This document shows positions 1 through 8,513 of a stretch of 39,664 bases of DNA, piece after piece (the stretch's first letter is position 1; every line of letters begins with the position of its first letter). The notes under the pieces were generated by a model. That model saw only the letters and a list, made by a program, of their open reading frames with translations. It had not been told where the DNA came from and ran no database searches. Source of the DNA: Bryobacterales bacterium. Lineage in GTDB: Bacteria; Acidobacteriota; Terriglobia; Bryobacterales; Bryobacteraceae. A program made the position numbers and the translations under genes. The stretch lies in the NCBI GenBank assembly GCA_020847975.1, contig JADLBD010000114.1, positions 1-39,664 of the forward strand. Direction: 5' to 3'.

Positions 1-24
1 CTAACATGGGTCTCCTTTTCTTCC

Positions 25-45
25 GATTCTACAGGGAGTAGAATC
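25..45. repeat. Inverted repeat upstream of the sigma factor gene
   Basis: Perfect 8-bp arms GATTCTAC and GTAGAATC flank a 5-nt loop (AGGGA). It lies 57 nt before the sigma factor start. It could be an operator or the end of an upstream transcript; no T-run follows it. The symmetry is seen directly; the role is not known. Confidence 0.4.
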
Positions 46-101
46 ACTTCAGTTGCACGTTTCGGCGGGCAGGCGCGTCAAACGGTTAGTAGAAGAGGAC
101 T

Positions 102-716
102 ATGCTGCCTGCGGTGACCCTACTTCGTATGAGCACGCCGGAAGATTCCAAAGCCGCCGTAGGCCGGGAGACTGATTTCCAGTCGCAGTTCATCCAAGAG
201 CACATGCGGCGTGTCTTCCTCATGATTTACCGCGTTGTGGGGAATGTTGAGGACGCGCAAGACCTTACCCAGGAAGTCTTTATCAAGGTGCTCCAGCGGC
301 AGGAACAATTGCGTGACCCCGAGAAGGCGGCCCACTGGCTTTCGCGAATCGCGACGAACACGGCTATCGATTTTCTGCGCCGCCACGGCCGCGTGAGCTT
401 CACTGACCTCGAGGAGACGGCTCCACTGACTGCGCCCCATTCGGAAAGCCCGGAACAGATGATTTTGCGGTCCGAAAAACAAAGGAAGCTCGAGGCCGGC
501 CTGGGCGTCCTTACCGAGCGCGAGCGTATGGCGGTGCTGCTGCGGGATGTGGAGGACCTTCCCGCTGAAGAAGTGGCGCGGCAGTTGAACTGCTCGAAAG
601 CCACCGTGCGCAGCCACATTGCCAACGCGCGCGTAAAGTTCAAGAGGTTCCTGGAGATGACGGCGCGCAGCGAACGCCGCACCGGCCGGGAAGGCCGGGA
701 AAGAAGGAACGAATGA
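102..716 (+). CDS. RNA polymerase sigma factor, sigma-70/ECF family
   Basis: A 204-residue alternative sigma factor that would direct RNA polymerase core to a specific promoter set. Region 2 lies at about residues 30-100 and includes the segment NVEDAQDLTQEVFIKVL, typical of the core- and -10-binding helices. Region 4 is at about 135-185, with a helix-turn-helix around EEVARQLNCSKATVRSHI. The spacing and length fit the ECF group. I kept the first ATG because AGAGGA lies just upstream; a second ATG at 129 has no ribosome binding site. The stop overlaps the next gene by ATGA, so it is translationally coupled to a likely anti-sigma factor, the usual arrangement for ECF regulation. The signal sensed is unknown. 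Confidence 0.9.
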   Translation: MLPAVTLLRMSTPEDSKAAVGRETDFQSQFIQEHMRRVFLMIYRVVGNVEDAQDLTQEVFIKVLQRQEQLRDPEKAAHWLSRIATNTAIDFLRRHGRVSFTDLEETAPLTAPHSESPEQMILRSEKQRKLEAGLGVLTERERMAVLLRDVEDLPAEEVARQLNCSKATVRSHIANARVKFKRFLEMTARSERRTGREGRERRNE

Positions 717-1300
717 GGCATCCTTCCGAACAAATGCTGGCGTTGTTTGCGGGCGGCGACCTGAGCTATTGGGTCCGTTGGCGGGTCCGCTCCCATCTGG
801 CCGGCTGCGATGCCTGCCGCCGCGAAGTGGAAAGTTTTGTCGAAGCCAAAACACGGCTGCGCTCGGCCTTGGGTGAGATGCCCGAGGGCGTCGAGTGGAA
901 CCACCTTGCCGCGGAGATGGCCGCCAACATCCACCTGGGGTTGGAAGCAGGGGAATGCGTCTCGCCGGCGCACCGGTCAAGTACGGCTCAGTTGACCGGG
1001 TGGAAGCCGGCAATGGTGCTTGCGTCCGCACTGATGGTTGTCCTGCTGGCCTACTGGATCAACGCCACAAAGCCGGTGACCCCGACCAATATGGCGCAGG
1101 CTCCGGCAGTCGAGCCTCAGGGTGTCATGCTGGAGACCACCGCGGGCGGCCTGGAATTGAATGATCACGGCCGCGTTTTGACTTTGAAGCACCCGAAGGA
1201 TCGGGATGTCACCTTCTCGGTGACAGCAGATACGGTTCGGGCGCGCTATGTGGATTCCGAATCGGGTCAGGTGACCATCAACAACGTGTATGTGCAATAG
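713..1300 (+). CDS. Anti-sigma factor-like zinc-finger (zf-HC2) membrane protein
   Basis: A 195-residue protein with an N-terminal anti-sigma zinc-binding motif, HLAGCDACRREV (H-x3-C-x2-C), at about residues 29-40. A single membrane helix follows at about 102-118 (MVLASALMVVLLAYWI). The remaining C-terminal part would face the periplasm. This fits a membrane-held anti-sigma factor that sequesters the sigma factor encoded just upstream, with which it shares an ATGA overlap. The C-terminal part (about 125-195) has no motif I recognise. The pairing with the sigma factor is inferred from family and gene order; the zinc motif and membrane segment are seen directly. Confidence 0.8.
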   Translation: MRHPSEQMLALFAGGDLSYWVRWRVRSHLAGCDACRREVESFVEAKTRLRSALGEMPEGVEWNHLAAEMAANIHLGLEAGECVSPAHRSSTAQLTGWKPAMVLASALMVVLLAYWINATKPVTPTNMAQAPAVEPQGVMLETTAGGLELNDHGRVLTLKHPKDRDVTFSVTADTVRARYVDSESGQVTINNVYVQ

Positions 1301-2408
1301 ATTGCTTGGTCTCGCATTCTTGGCGGTGCTTGCGGCTCAGGGCCAGAACCGGCTCAGTTCGCGCAGCACCATGCACATCGTCCTCCCCGACGATTCCCCG
1401 CTCGCCGTGCTCTCGGCCGATTGGGGCGAATCGACGGCCACCATGCGCGGCAGCGCGCTCAAACTGGATCTTCACACCTCGCTCACTCTGCGCAATGTCA
1501 GCAATCATCACGTCCGCGGGGTAACCCTGCTCGTTCTGGCGCAGGAAGTAGCCCCGGGCGGCAAGGCTTCGGTTTCGGTGCCGAGCCTGGATGTGGGGCC
1601 TGGAGAAGCATTCCCCATCCGGCTGGACCTCGGGCTTCTGCGTCCGCAGAATCCCAACGGCGGTCCCCTTGTCGAGATCAGCCTCGACGGCGTGCTGTTC
1701 GAGGATCTGTCGTTTTACGGTCCAAACCGCCTCAACTCGAAGCGTTCCATGACCATGTGGGAACTGGAGGCGCAGCGGGACCGCAAGTACTTGCGGCAGG
1801 TTTACGAAACAGCAGGCGGCGATGCGCTCCGCCAGCACTTGCAGAACGTCCAGGCGCGGCTCAGTGAGCGTCCTAAGATGGATGTGCAACTCGCCCGCGG
1901 GCGGACCACCGTGCAGGAACCGGAGCGGGCGGTGCGGTTCGCCTTCCTCCGCCTGCCCGGCGAGCCCGTCAGACCCATGGAAGGTTCGGCAACCGTAAGC
2001 GAGTCTGAGGCGCGGTCGCCGCACATGGAAGTGGAAAATACCGGGACGCGTCCGGTGAAGTACCTCGAGATCGGCTGGATTCTGCGCGACCGCGAAGGCG
2101 AGGAGTTCTTCGCGGGCGTTCTGCCCGCCAGCGTCGATTTGCAACCCGGACAGCGTACGCAGATCCGCCAGGAGGCTTCCCTCAAGGTCTCCCAGCGCAA
2201 CGGGCAGCCCACGCCGATCACGGGGATGACCGGCTTCGTCAACCAGGTGGAGTTTTCCGACGGCTCGGTCTGGATTCCGGAGCGGCACGCCCTGGACAAT
2301 CCGCGGTTGCAGAAGGTGCTGAATCCTTCGCCCGAGGAGCAGCGCCTGAGCGACATGTACCGCCGCAAGGGTCTTCCGGCCGTGATTGAGGAATTGCGCA
2401 AGCGATAA
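1290..2408 (+). CDS. Exported hypothetical protein of the sigma/anti-sigma operon
   Basis: A 372-residue protein with an N-terminal secretion signal (MCNRLLGLAFLAVLAAQGQ), so probably periplasmic. The body has alternating beta-rich segments with phrases such as VEISLDGVLFEDLSFYG and FVNQVEFSDGSVWIPE, suggestive of beta-sandwich folds, but I do not recognise a named family. The start lies 11 bases inside the preceding anti-sigma gene, giving a run of three overlapping genes. That coupling suggests it acts in the same regulatory circuit, perhaps as a sensor or a main output. Function unknown. Confidence 0.75.
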   Translation: MCNRLLGLAFLAVLAAQGQNRLSSRSTMHIVLPDDSPLAVLSADWGESTATMRGSALKLDLHTSLTLRNVSNHHVRGVTLLVLAQEVAPGGKASVSVPSLDVGPGEAFPIRLDLGLLRPQNPNGGPLVEISLDGVLFEDLSFYGPNRLNSKRSMTMWELEAQRDRKYLRQVYETAGGDALRQHLQNVQARLSERPKMDVQLARGRTTVQEPERAVRFAFLRLPGEPVRPMEGSATVSESEARSPHMEVENTGTRPVKYLEIGWILRDREGEEFFAGVLPASVDLQPGQRTQIRQEASLKVSQRNGQPTPITGMTGFVNQVEFSDGSVWIPERHALDNPRLQKVLNPSPEEQRLSDMYRRKGLPAVIEELRKR

Positions 2409-2417
2409 GCGGCCCGG

Positions 2418-4271
2418 TTACCTCTCTCCGCGGCCTTCGAGCGCATCCGCCAGCGACACGTTGTTCTTTTCGAGAGTCTCTCCGAGAATCTGATCGAGGC
2501 CGATGCGCGCCCGCGAGTAGGCGGAAAGCGCATTCCCCTCGGCGATTTCCGCGGTGACCAGATTACGCTGGGCCGTGATCACATCATTGATGGTGGATGC
2601 CCCGAGGCTGAACATGCGCTGCTCCTTCTGGAGCAGTTCCTGCTGCAGGGTGTGGGTGTTATTCGCCGTCGCGTAGCGGGCGCGCGCCTGCCGCAGCGCG
2701 ATCACCTGGTTCGAGATGTCCACCACCATCTGGTTCCGGTCGCGGAGATTCTTCAACTCCGTCTGCCGCAATTGAAGTTGATCGGCGCCGTAGTCGCCCT
2801 GGTTGGTGCGGTTGCGAACGATGCCGTGGGCGTACACGGCCCCGCGCTCGTTGGCGAACCGCCCGCGGAAGACCTGTCCCAGCGCTGCGCCGATGCCGCC
2901 AACCAAATCGGGGTCTGGCTCGACGCCCTGAAAGGGTTGCGACCGGCCCGCAAGACCGCTCGTGTACACCTGCGCCAGACCCACTAACTGGGGTAGAACA
3001 CCGCTCGCCGTGCCCAGCGCGGAGATCCCGGCATTCTCCTGGCGGATCTGCGCGGCTAGCACATCGGGACGTTTCTTCAGCGCCGTCGCTACCAGTTCGC
3101 GCAGTGGCGGGATGGCCTCTTCCTCCGGAACCCGGATCTTGTCGAGCGGCACAATCCCGACCTGGTCGAGCAGCGGATCCTCCATTCCGATGCGGCTGAT
3201 GGCATTCTTCAACAGGTTCTGCTGCTGCTCGACTGCCGCCTTGGCTTCCTCGAACTCGCGCTTCCGTGTGCCGACTTCGGCCTCGGGCCGGTAGATATCC
3301 ACCCGCGAAAGGACGCCGATTTCAATCTCCTTCCGGGTATCGCGAAAGAATTTGTTGGCCAGGTCGAGGGCGCGTTGGCGGCTCTGCAAGTTTTCCAGGT
3401 CGACCACCAGACCCCAGTAGAGATTCAACACCCGCGCGATCAGATCGATCAACTCGGAACGGAACGTCTCCCCGGCGGCGGTGACGTTCTTCCCGGCAAT
3501 GCGGATAAAGCGTCCGTTGACGCGCGTGCCGAAGCCTTGCAGCAGATTGTGCTGCAGATAGAAATACATGCGCGGGGCGAATGATGGGTTGAGGATGCTG
3601 GTGGGCGTGTTCTCTTTGAGATAAGACTCGCGAAAACTGATCTGCGCAAAGCCGCCGGTCAGCAGCCCCTGCTGAACCGAGGTGTTGTAGATGTGCGACG
3701 TGCTGACCAGCGACGTGGTCTGGCTCTGGCGTGTGTTCACCTGGGGTGATGTGACGTGGCTGAAGAGCGTGGTGTTCTGGATCACCGGGTCGAGGTTGGC
3801 GGTAACGGGACCGATCTGGGAAACCGCCGCGCCGCCTGTCCCGCCGCCGCCACCCCCGCCGCCGCTCCCGCCCAAACCTGCGCTGGCCTGGCTTCCGGCA
3901 ACGCCTTGCCCGCTCGCAACCTGGCCGATCTGCGAACTGCCGCTGACCACGCCCCGCAGCGGACCCCCCGCTTCCGCGCGGTTCAGTTGCCATTCCGCAT
4001 TCAGCGGACCGTAGCGGCTGACTTCGAGATCGAGGTTGTTCTCAATGGCCAGGGCAATCGCGTCCTGGGCGGTGAGGTAAAGCTTGCCCGCGCGGATCAA
4101 CTGATACAGCCGCTGCGAATTCTGTAGCCGGATCGGCGGAACGGTGATGGCCTCATAGGACCGGATAGGAATCGGACTCGTTGGCCGCACGACGGTGAGC
4201 GGCGCCTGCTGCGGCCATGCGGGAGTCAGCAGGTTGAGGCAGACGAAGAGTGCAAGGAAGCGGCGAATCAC
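2418..4271 (-). CDS. TolC family outer-membrane efflux protein (first of a pair)
   Basis: A 617-residue outer-membrane channel protein. It has a signal peptide (MIRRFLALFVCLNLLTPAWPQ), an N-terminal extension with LYLTAQDAIALAIENNLDLEV, and the long coiled-coil repeats typical of TolC, for example NLVTAEIAEGNALSAYSRAR near the C-terminus. It is longer than ordinary TolC (about 450-500 residues) because of the N-terminal region, which contains a glycine-rich insert at about residues 130-148. The GTG start overlaps the TGA stop of the upstream paralogue (GTGA), so both are co-translated. No inner-membrane pump or adaptor gene is adjacent, so the transport partner is encoded elsewhere or unknown. 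Confidence 0.88.
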   Translation of the reverse strand: MIRRFLALFVCLNLLTPAWPQQAPLTVVRPTSPIPIRSYEAITVPPIRLQNSQRLYQLIRAGKLYLTAQDAIALAIENNLDLEVSRYGPLNAEWQLNRAEAGGPLRGVVSGSSQIGQVASGQGVAGSQASAGLGGSGGGGGGGGTGGAAVSQIGPVTANLDPVIQNTTLFSHVTSPQVNTRQSQTTSLVSTSHIYNTSVQQGLLTGGFAQISFRESYLKENTPTSILNPSFAPRMYFYLQHNLLQGFGTRVNGRFIRIAGKNVTAAGETFRSELIDLIARVLNLYWGLVVDLENLQSRQRALDLANKFFRDTRKEIEIGVLSRVDIYRPEAEVGTRKREFEEAKAAVEQQQNLLKNAISRIGMEDPLLDQVGIVPLDKIRVPEEEAIPPLRELVATALKKRPDVLAAQIRQENAGISALGTASGVLPQLVGLAQVYTSGLAGRSQPFQGVEPDPDLVGGIGAALGQVFRGRFANERGAVYAHGIVRNRTNQGDYGADQLQLRQTELKNLRDRNQMVVDISNQVIALRQARARYATANNTHTLQQELLQKEQRMFSLGASTINDVITAQRNLVTAEIAEGNALSAYSRARIGLDQILGETLEKNNVSLADALEGRGER

Positions 4272-6163
4272 GGCTTGCCCTCCGGTGGAAGAGCGCCGGC
4301 CGGCCGGTTGACGTTCCCCATCCCCTCTTCGAAGGTGATGTGGTAGACATCGAGCGTTTTGCCGAGCGCTTCGTCAAACGCGAGCCGGGCATGCATGTAG
4401 TTCGCCATGGCCTGCACCTCGGCCGTCTGGTCCGCCGTGAGATCGCGCTCGGCCTGAATCACGGTATTGATTTCCGTGACGGCGAACTGGAAGCGGTCCT
4501 GCTCGGCTTTCAGAGCTTTCTCCGCCAGTTCCCGTGTGTTGCGCGCCGTCTCATAGCGCGAGCGCGCCTGCTGCAATCCGACCACCGCGTTCTTCACGTC
4601 GACGCGCACCTGGTTGGCGGCGCGCTGCAGTTGCAGTTGCGATTGGCGCAACTGAAGCTGGTCAATGACATGGTCCGCCTGCGCGACCCGGTTGCGCAGC
4701 GGAATATTGAGCGAGAAGCCGGCCGAGTAGTTGGGGAAGTTGCGGCGGAAAAGTTGGCCAAGAAGATTGCCGTAGCCGCCGACGAAATAGGGGTCGGGCG
4801 CCCCGCCCGAGCCATTGTAGAGCGGGTTGAGCGGGCCGGTAAGTGCGCTGTTGGTCAGATCCGCAAAAGCTTGCAGGTTGGGCAGCAGAGCATTGCGGCT
4901 CCCCTTGAGGTTGATCTTGCTGCTTTCCAGGTTGATGCGCGCCTGCTCGATTTCCAGGCGGTTGTCGAGGGCCGTTTGAATCAGGGTGGAGACGGAGCCC
5001 AGGTCGTCCGCGGGCGGCACGGCAATTCGATCGAGGGTAACGATGTGCGCCTGATCCAGCCAGTCGCTCACCACTCCGCTGCGGCTGAGCGCATTTTTGA
5101 GGATGGTCTCCTGCTGCGCAAGGTTGGTCTGGGAGATGAGCAGGTCCTCCTTTGCCGAGGAGACCTCGGCCGCGCCGCGCGTGATTTCAATGGCGGACAG
5201 AGTTCCAATCTCGACGCGCCGCTTGTTATCGGCGTAGAACTTCCCGGCGCGTTCGAGCGCCTGCTGCTTGAGGCGTACATCCTCGTTGAAGCTGACCAGG
5301 TCCCAATAGATGGCAAGGACTGCGGCCACGGTCACGCTGACCTGCCGCTTCAACTGGATATCGGTCACTTTGATGTTGTTTTTCGCCACGCGGATGTTGC
5401 GGTTGTTCACCGCGCGGCTGAAGCCCTGCAACAGGTTCTGGGTGAGGTAGAGATCGACGAAAGCGGAGGTGGCGGGATTGAGGAGATTGGCGGGGCTGTT
5501 TACTTTGTTCCGGCCGCTGAAGTAGCTGACCGAGAGGCTCGAGCCGGTGGCGAACTGCTGGTTGTAGCCGAACTGCACCTGGCGCACATCGTTGATCAGC
5601 GCGGGAATCTGGCTGAGGATCGTGTTGCTGAGAGGGGTGGTGTTATGGGCGAAGTTGGCGAAGACGAAGAGGGAAGGATCGAAGTTGGGCGGCGTGGGTC
5701 CGATTTGGGTCACGATGCCGCCGCCGGAGGAGACTCCCGCGCCGGAAGCCAATCCGTTGGTGTTGACGCTGACGCCCGCCAGGCTGACGCTGACCGGTCC
5801 GGGAGTGATAGGAGTATCGATGTTCCGCAGAAACCCTCCGCCCTCGGCGCGCCGCAGCACCTCGCGGGCCAGAAACGGCCCGTAACGCTGAATGGCGATA
5901 TCGAGGTTGTTCTCGAGTACGAGCGCGATGACGTCCTGCACGGAGAGGTACAGTTTCCCCGCCCGGACGAGTTTCTCGAGCCGCGGCGAGTTCTCATGCC
6001 GCGCCGGAGAAACCTGGCGCCGCTCGAAATGAAAAGGACCAAGCAGAGGCTGGGCAATTCCGGGCAGCCGGGGGGAGTAAATGGAAACCTCGGGCGTTTG
6101 CGGATAGGCGGTGGCGAGAGTGAGCAATGCCGCCGCTCTCAGGAAACCGGAAGAGTATCGCAT
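4268..6163 (-). CDS. TolC family outer-membrane efflux protein (second of a pair)
   Basis: A 631-residue paralogue of the downstream TolC protein. It shares the layout: signal peptide MRYSSGFLRAAALLTLATAY, an N-terminal segment with LYLSVQDVIALVLENNLDIAI, and two long helical-hairpin repeats such as INTVIQAERDLTADQTAEVQ. I chose the ATG at 6163 because a classical signal peptide starts there; a GTG at 6193 would add ten residues. It is the promoter-proximal member of a two-gene unit. The pair may arise from duplication. Substrate and pump are unknown. Confidence 0.87.
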   Translation of the reverse strand: MRYSSGFLRAAALLTLATAYPQTPEVSIYSPRLPGIAQPLLGPFHFERRQVSPARHENSPRLEKLVRAGKLYLSVQDVIALVLENNLDIAIQRYGPFLAREVLRRAEGGGFLRNIDTPITPGPVSVSLAGVSVNTNGLASGAGVSSGGGIVTQIGPTPPNFDPSLFVFANFAHNTTPLSNTILSQIPALINDVRQVQFGYNQQFATGSSLSVSYFSGRNKVNSPANLLNPATSAFVDLYLTQNLLQGFSRAVNNRNIRVAKNNIKVTDIQLKRQVSVTVAAVLAIYWDLVSFNEDVRLKQQALERAGKFYADNKRRVEIGTLSAIEITRGAAEVSSAKEDLLISQTNLAQQETILKNALSRSGVVSDWLDQAHIVTLDRIAVPPADDLGSVSTLIQTALDNRLEIEQARINLESSKINLKGSRNALLPNLQAFADLTNSALTGPLNPLYNGSGGAPDPYFVGGYGNLLGQLFRRNFPNYSAGFSLNIPLRNRVAQADHVIDQLQLRQSQLQLQRAANQVRVDVKNAVVGLQQARSRYETARNTRELAEKALKAEQDRFQFAVTEINTVIQAERDLTADQTAEVQAMANYMHARLAFDEALGKTLDVYHITFEEGMGNVNRPAGALPPEGKP

Positions 6164-6193
6164 CAGGTGTACGTGAGCTTCGGGGCAATTCAC

Positions 6194-6454
6194 CTTCCAG
6201 ACCGGGGAGAGCTAATGAAATGATCCGGAAGGGGAAAGCCGTCCCGGCCGGTCCCAGTTCTGGGATTGTCTGTTCGCTTCCGCGACAGGGCCGGGACTCT
6301 GCTAAACTGATAAATTCGCCCCGAGTTATCCAAGAACTCGCACAGGGTCCGCCGGCCCCCAGCGCGGGAAGGAACTCGCGGACTTGCCGGCCGGCGTGGC
6401 TCTGTTGTGTGAGCGAGTCCCTTGGAAGAGACAGATTATTGAGAGGTTTTGTTA
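6194..6454. other. Intergenic region between divergent tolC-like and efp genes
   Basis: These 261 bases should carry the divergent promoters for the TolC pair and for efp. A short palindrome (TCCCAG-TT-CTGGGA) lies at 6252-6265. I see no convincing -35/-10 pair and no structured RNA. Confidence 0.35.
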
Positions 6455-7012
6455 ATGCTTACGGCAACCCAACTGCGCCCCGGCATGGTGATCAAGTTCA
6501 ACAACGAGTTGTACTCCGTTTTCAAGATGGAGCACCGCACGCCGGGTAACCTGCGCGGTTTCGTGCAAGTGAAGATGCGTAACCTGCGGAGCGGATCGCA
6601 GATTGAGCACCGGTTTTCCTCGGAAGACCGCGTCGAGAAGGCGATGCTCGATGAACATGAGATGGAATATCTCTACGACGACGGCGAATACTTCTATTTC
6701 ATGAACACGGAAAACTACGAGCAGATGCACTTCACCAAAGATCTGCTGGGAGACGCCGTGAACTACCTGGTGCCGAACCTGAAGGTGGCGGTGGAGTTCT
6801 ATGAAGGCAAGCCGATCGGCGTGGAACTGCCCCCCACGGTGGACCTGACGGTGGTGGAAACCGAGCCCGGGTTGAAGGGCGCAACGGTTTCGAACGTCAC
6901 CAAGCCCGCGAAGCTCGAGAGCGGCCTCGTCGTACAGGTGCCCCCGTTCATCAACCAGGGTGAGAAGATCCGGGTCAGCACCGCCGAAGGCACATATCAG
7001 GAACGGGCGTAG
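6455..7012 (+). CDS. efp: Elongation factor P
   Basis: A 185-residue EF-P, the standard length, which relieves ribosome stalling at polyproline stretches. All three domains are visible: the N-terminal KOW-like domain, the central OB domain with [19 protein letters not shown], and the C-terminal domain with [18 protein letters not shown] and [11 protein letters not shown]. The ATG at 6455 is preceded by GAGAGG with 8-nt spacing; a TTG two codons earlier is less likely. The tip loop reads PGNLRGF, so the residue aligned with the modified Lys34 of E. coli (PGKGQAF) is Asn32. It therefore should not be an EpmA (lysyl) or EarP (rhamnosyl-Arg) substrate at that position. Confidence 0.95.
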   Translation: MLTATQLRPGMVIKFNNELYSVFKMEHRTPGNLRGFVQVKMRNLRSGSQIEHRFSSEDRVEKAMLDEHEMEYLYDDGEYFYFMNTENYEQMHFTKDLLGDAVNYLVPNLKVAVEFYEGKPIGVELPPTVDLTVVETEPGLKGATVSNVTKPAKLESGLVVQVPPFINQGEKIRVSTAEGTYQERA

Positions 7013-7028
7013 CGCGGCGGGCTACGCC
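7006..7028. terminator. Hairpin shared by convergent genes
   Basis: Perfect 8-bp stem GGCGTAGC / GCTACGCC around a 7-nt loop. It spans the efp stop codon and the end of the convergent isomerase gene. The position suggests a bidirectional terminator; there is no clear T-run on either side. Confidence 0.45.
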
Positions 7029-7939
7029 TTCAGCAGTTTGAGAATCGCTTCCATGGAATCGTGCGAGGCCTGGATCTGGCCGTCGCCGAAGATGTGTGTC
7101 TCGAGCCCGACTTCGCCTTTGTAGCTGTCCCTGTCGAGGGCGTCGAGAATCGCTCTCCAATCGAGCTTCTGCGGATAGTTGAGAATGCTCCTGCCCTTGA
7201 TCTGCACATTGAGGATGCGTTTCTTGGGCAGCAATTGATAGCCGTCGGGATACGGCGCTTCATTGTACGCGGTGGCGTTGAGCGGATCCCAGTTGATGCC
7301 CACCCACTTGGAGGGGACGCGCCTCGATATTTCCGCGAGTTCACGGCAAGTAGCGACATTGCAGGCCGATTCGTTCTCGACGAGGAGATGGATGTGCTCC
7401 CTGGCCGCCACTTCCGCCATCTCGTTGATGATCTCCGCGATGCGCGGCATGGCCGCATCCGGGTCGGCGCAACGCCATCCCGTGAAGACGCGGACCTTGT
7501 CGACTCCCAGCACCTTGCCGGCGTGGAGACACCTCCGCAGGTCATCCATGCGGCGCTCGAACTTGGGGAGATCGGCCGTCCTCCGCTCTTCGCGCTTAGC
7601 CGGAGTGTCCTTCTCCCAGCGGACCGGTTCGAGTCCGGGGATGCGAACTTTCATCAGGCCGGTGTTGAGGAACGAAACGCGGATTCCGTTCTCATCCAGC
7701 AGTTTCGCCTCGGCGCGCAACTGGTCTTCGAGCAGGTAAGCGTAGTCCTTTTTCTGTCCGGGGACACTGCGCAGTTCGACCCAGCGAAGCCCATATTGTT
7801 TGGCGAAATCAATGGCCCCTTGCGAGGAGCGGGCGATCTCGTCCGTAATGGCGCTGACGCGCGAAACATCGATACGCGCCTTTGCGGACAAAGGCAGGAC
7901 AGCGGCGCTGGAAGCGAGGAAACTGCGTCGGGTGAGCAT
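7022..7939 (-). CDS. Sugar phosphate isomerase/epimerase-like TIM-barrel protein, Tat-type leader
   Basis: A 305-residue member of the AP-endonuclease-2 / xylose-isomerase-like TIM-barrel family. After a twin-arginine leader (MLTRRSFLASSAAVLPLSA) come barrel strands and metal-site residues, including LLVENESACN at mid-length, KWVGINWDPLNA, and GEVGLETHIFGDG near the end. The Glu/Asp/His residues in these segments fit the divalent-metal site of this family. I start at 7939 because the Tat leader begins there; an ATG at 7957 would add six residues. It probably acts on a sugar or polyol outside the cytoplasm. The substrate is unknown. Confidence 0.82.
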   Translation of the reverse strand: MLTRRSFLASSAAVLPLSAKARIDVSRVSAITDEIARSSQGAIDFAKQYGLRWVELRSVPGQKKDYAYLLEDQLRAEAKLLDENGIRVSFLNTGLMKVRIPGLEPVRWEKDTPAKREERRTADLPKFERRMDDLRRCLHAGKVLGVDKVRVFTGWRCADPDAAMPRIAEIINEMAEVAAREHIHLLVENESACNVATCRELAEISRRVPSKWVGINWDPLNATAYNEAPYPDGYQLLPKKRILNVQIKGRSILNYPQKLDWRAILDALDRDSYKGEVGLETHIFGDGQIQASHDSMEAILKLLKA

Positions 7940-8011
7940 GAGATACTGTTCGCCCATTATAAGCGTTTTCAGGATTGCCAGAATAATTGGAGTACGCTAT
8001 CCTGAAGTTCG

Positions 8012-8404
8012 ATGTCTTTGCCTCCGCGGAAGCTGTGGGCATTCTGTGTGTCTCTCCTCATGCTTGGCTTGCTGGGGGGACTGTGCGACCTTGCGGGTCC
8101 CACGGAACGCGCGTTTCGCCTCCATCGGGCACGGAGCGCCAGAGCTTCGAAACCGGATGCGGACCATGCCGTTCCGGACCTGACGCATGGCTCGATTTCG
8201 GGAAGTTCGAGTCCCAGCCTGGTCCAGCAGACTTCGCGGCAGTTCCCGGTGGTTGCCGGACTCCCGGTTCGCTCGTTCGTCATCCATGCCGATTGGGTGG
8301 ACACTCCGCTCGCTGGAGCATACACCGTTGAAGCAGGTTCTTCTCCCCGCGACGGCGCGGAAGCGCGCGGTCCCCCCCGGATCCTCTCCTCATCATCCAA
8401 CTAG
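8012..8404 (+). CDS. Small hypothetical protein with N-terminal hydrophobic segment
   Basis: A 130-residue reading frame. It starts with a basic n-region and hydrophobic stretch (LWAFCVSLLMLGLLGGLC), like a signal peptide or anchor. The rest is Ser/Pro/Ala-rich with no recognisable domain. There is no clear ribosome binding site, and it fills the gap between two well-supported genes, so it may or may not be expressed. Confidence 0.4.
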   Translation: MSLPPRKLWAFCVSLLMLGLLGGLCDLAGPTERAFRLHRARSARASKPDADHAVPDLTHGSISGSSSPSLVQQTSRQFPVVAGLPVRSFVIHADWVDTPLAGAYTVEAGSSPRDGAEARGPPRILSSSSN

Positions 8405-8513
8405 ATCCTTGCCATGCGGCTATTTTCTGTGCTGCCGCGCCTCGCGGCGATGCAGGGCGGGCAGAGCGCAGGTCCTATAATCTTATTCTTGGCCATTCAG
8501 TGGAGGTGTTGAC

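Noticed and set aside
4250..6223. 657-codon plus-strand frame opposite the second TolC gene
   Set aside because: No domain, and the opposite strand gives a clear TolC protein; GC-rich shadow.
6252..6265. Short palindrome TCCCAG-TT-CTGGGA as an operator
   Set aside because: Six-base arms are expected by chance in GC-rich DNA and nothing else marks a site there.
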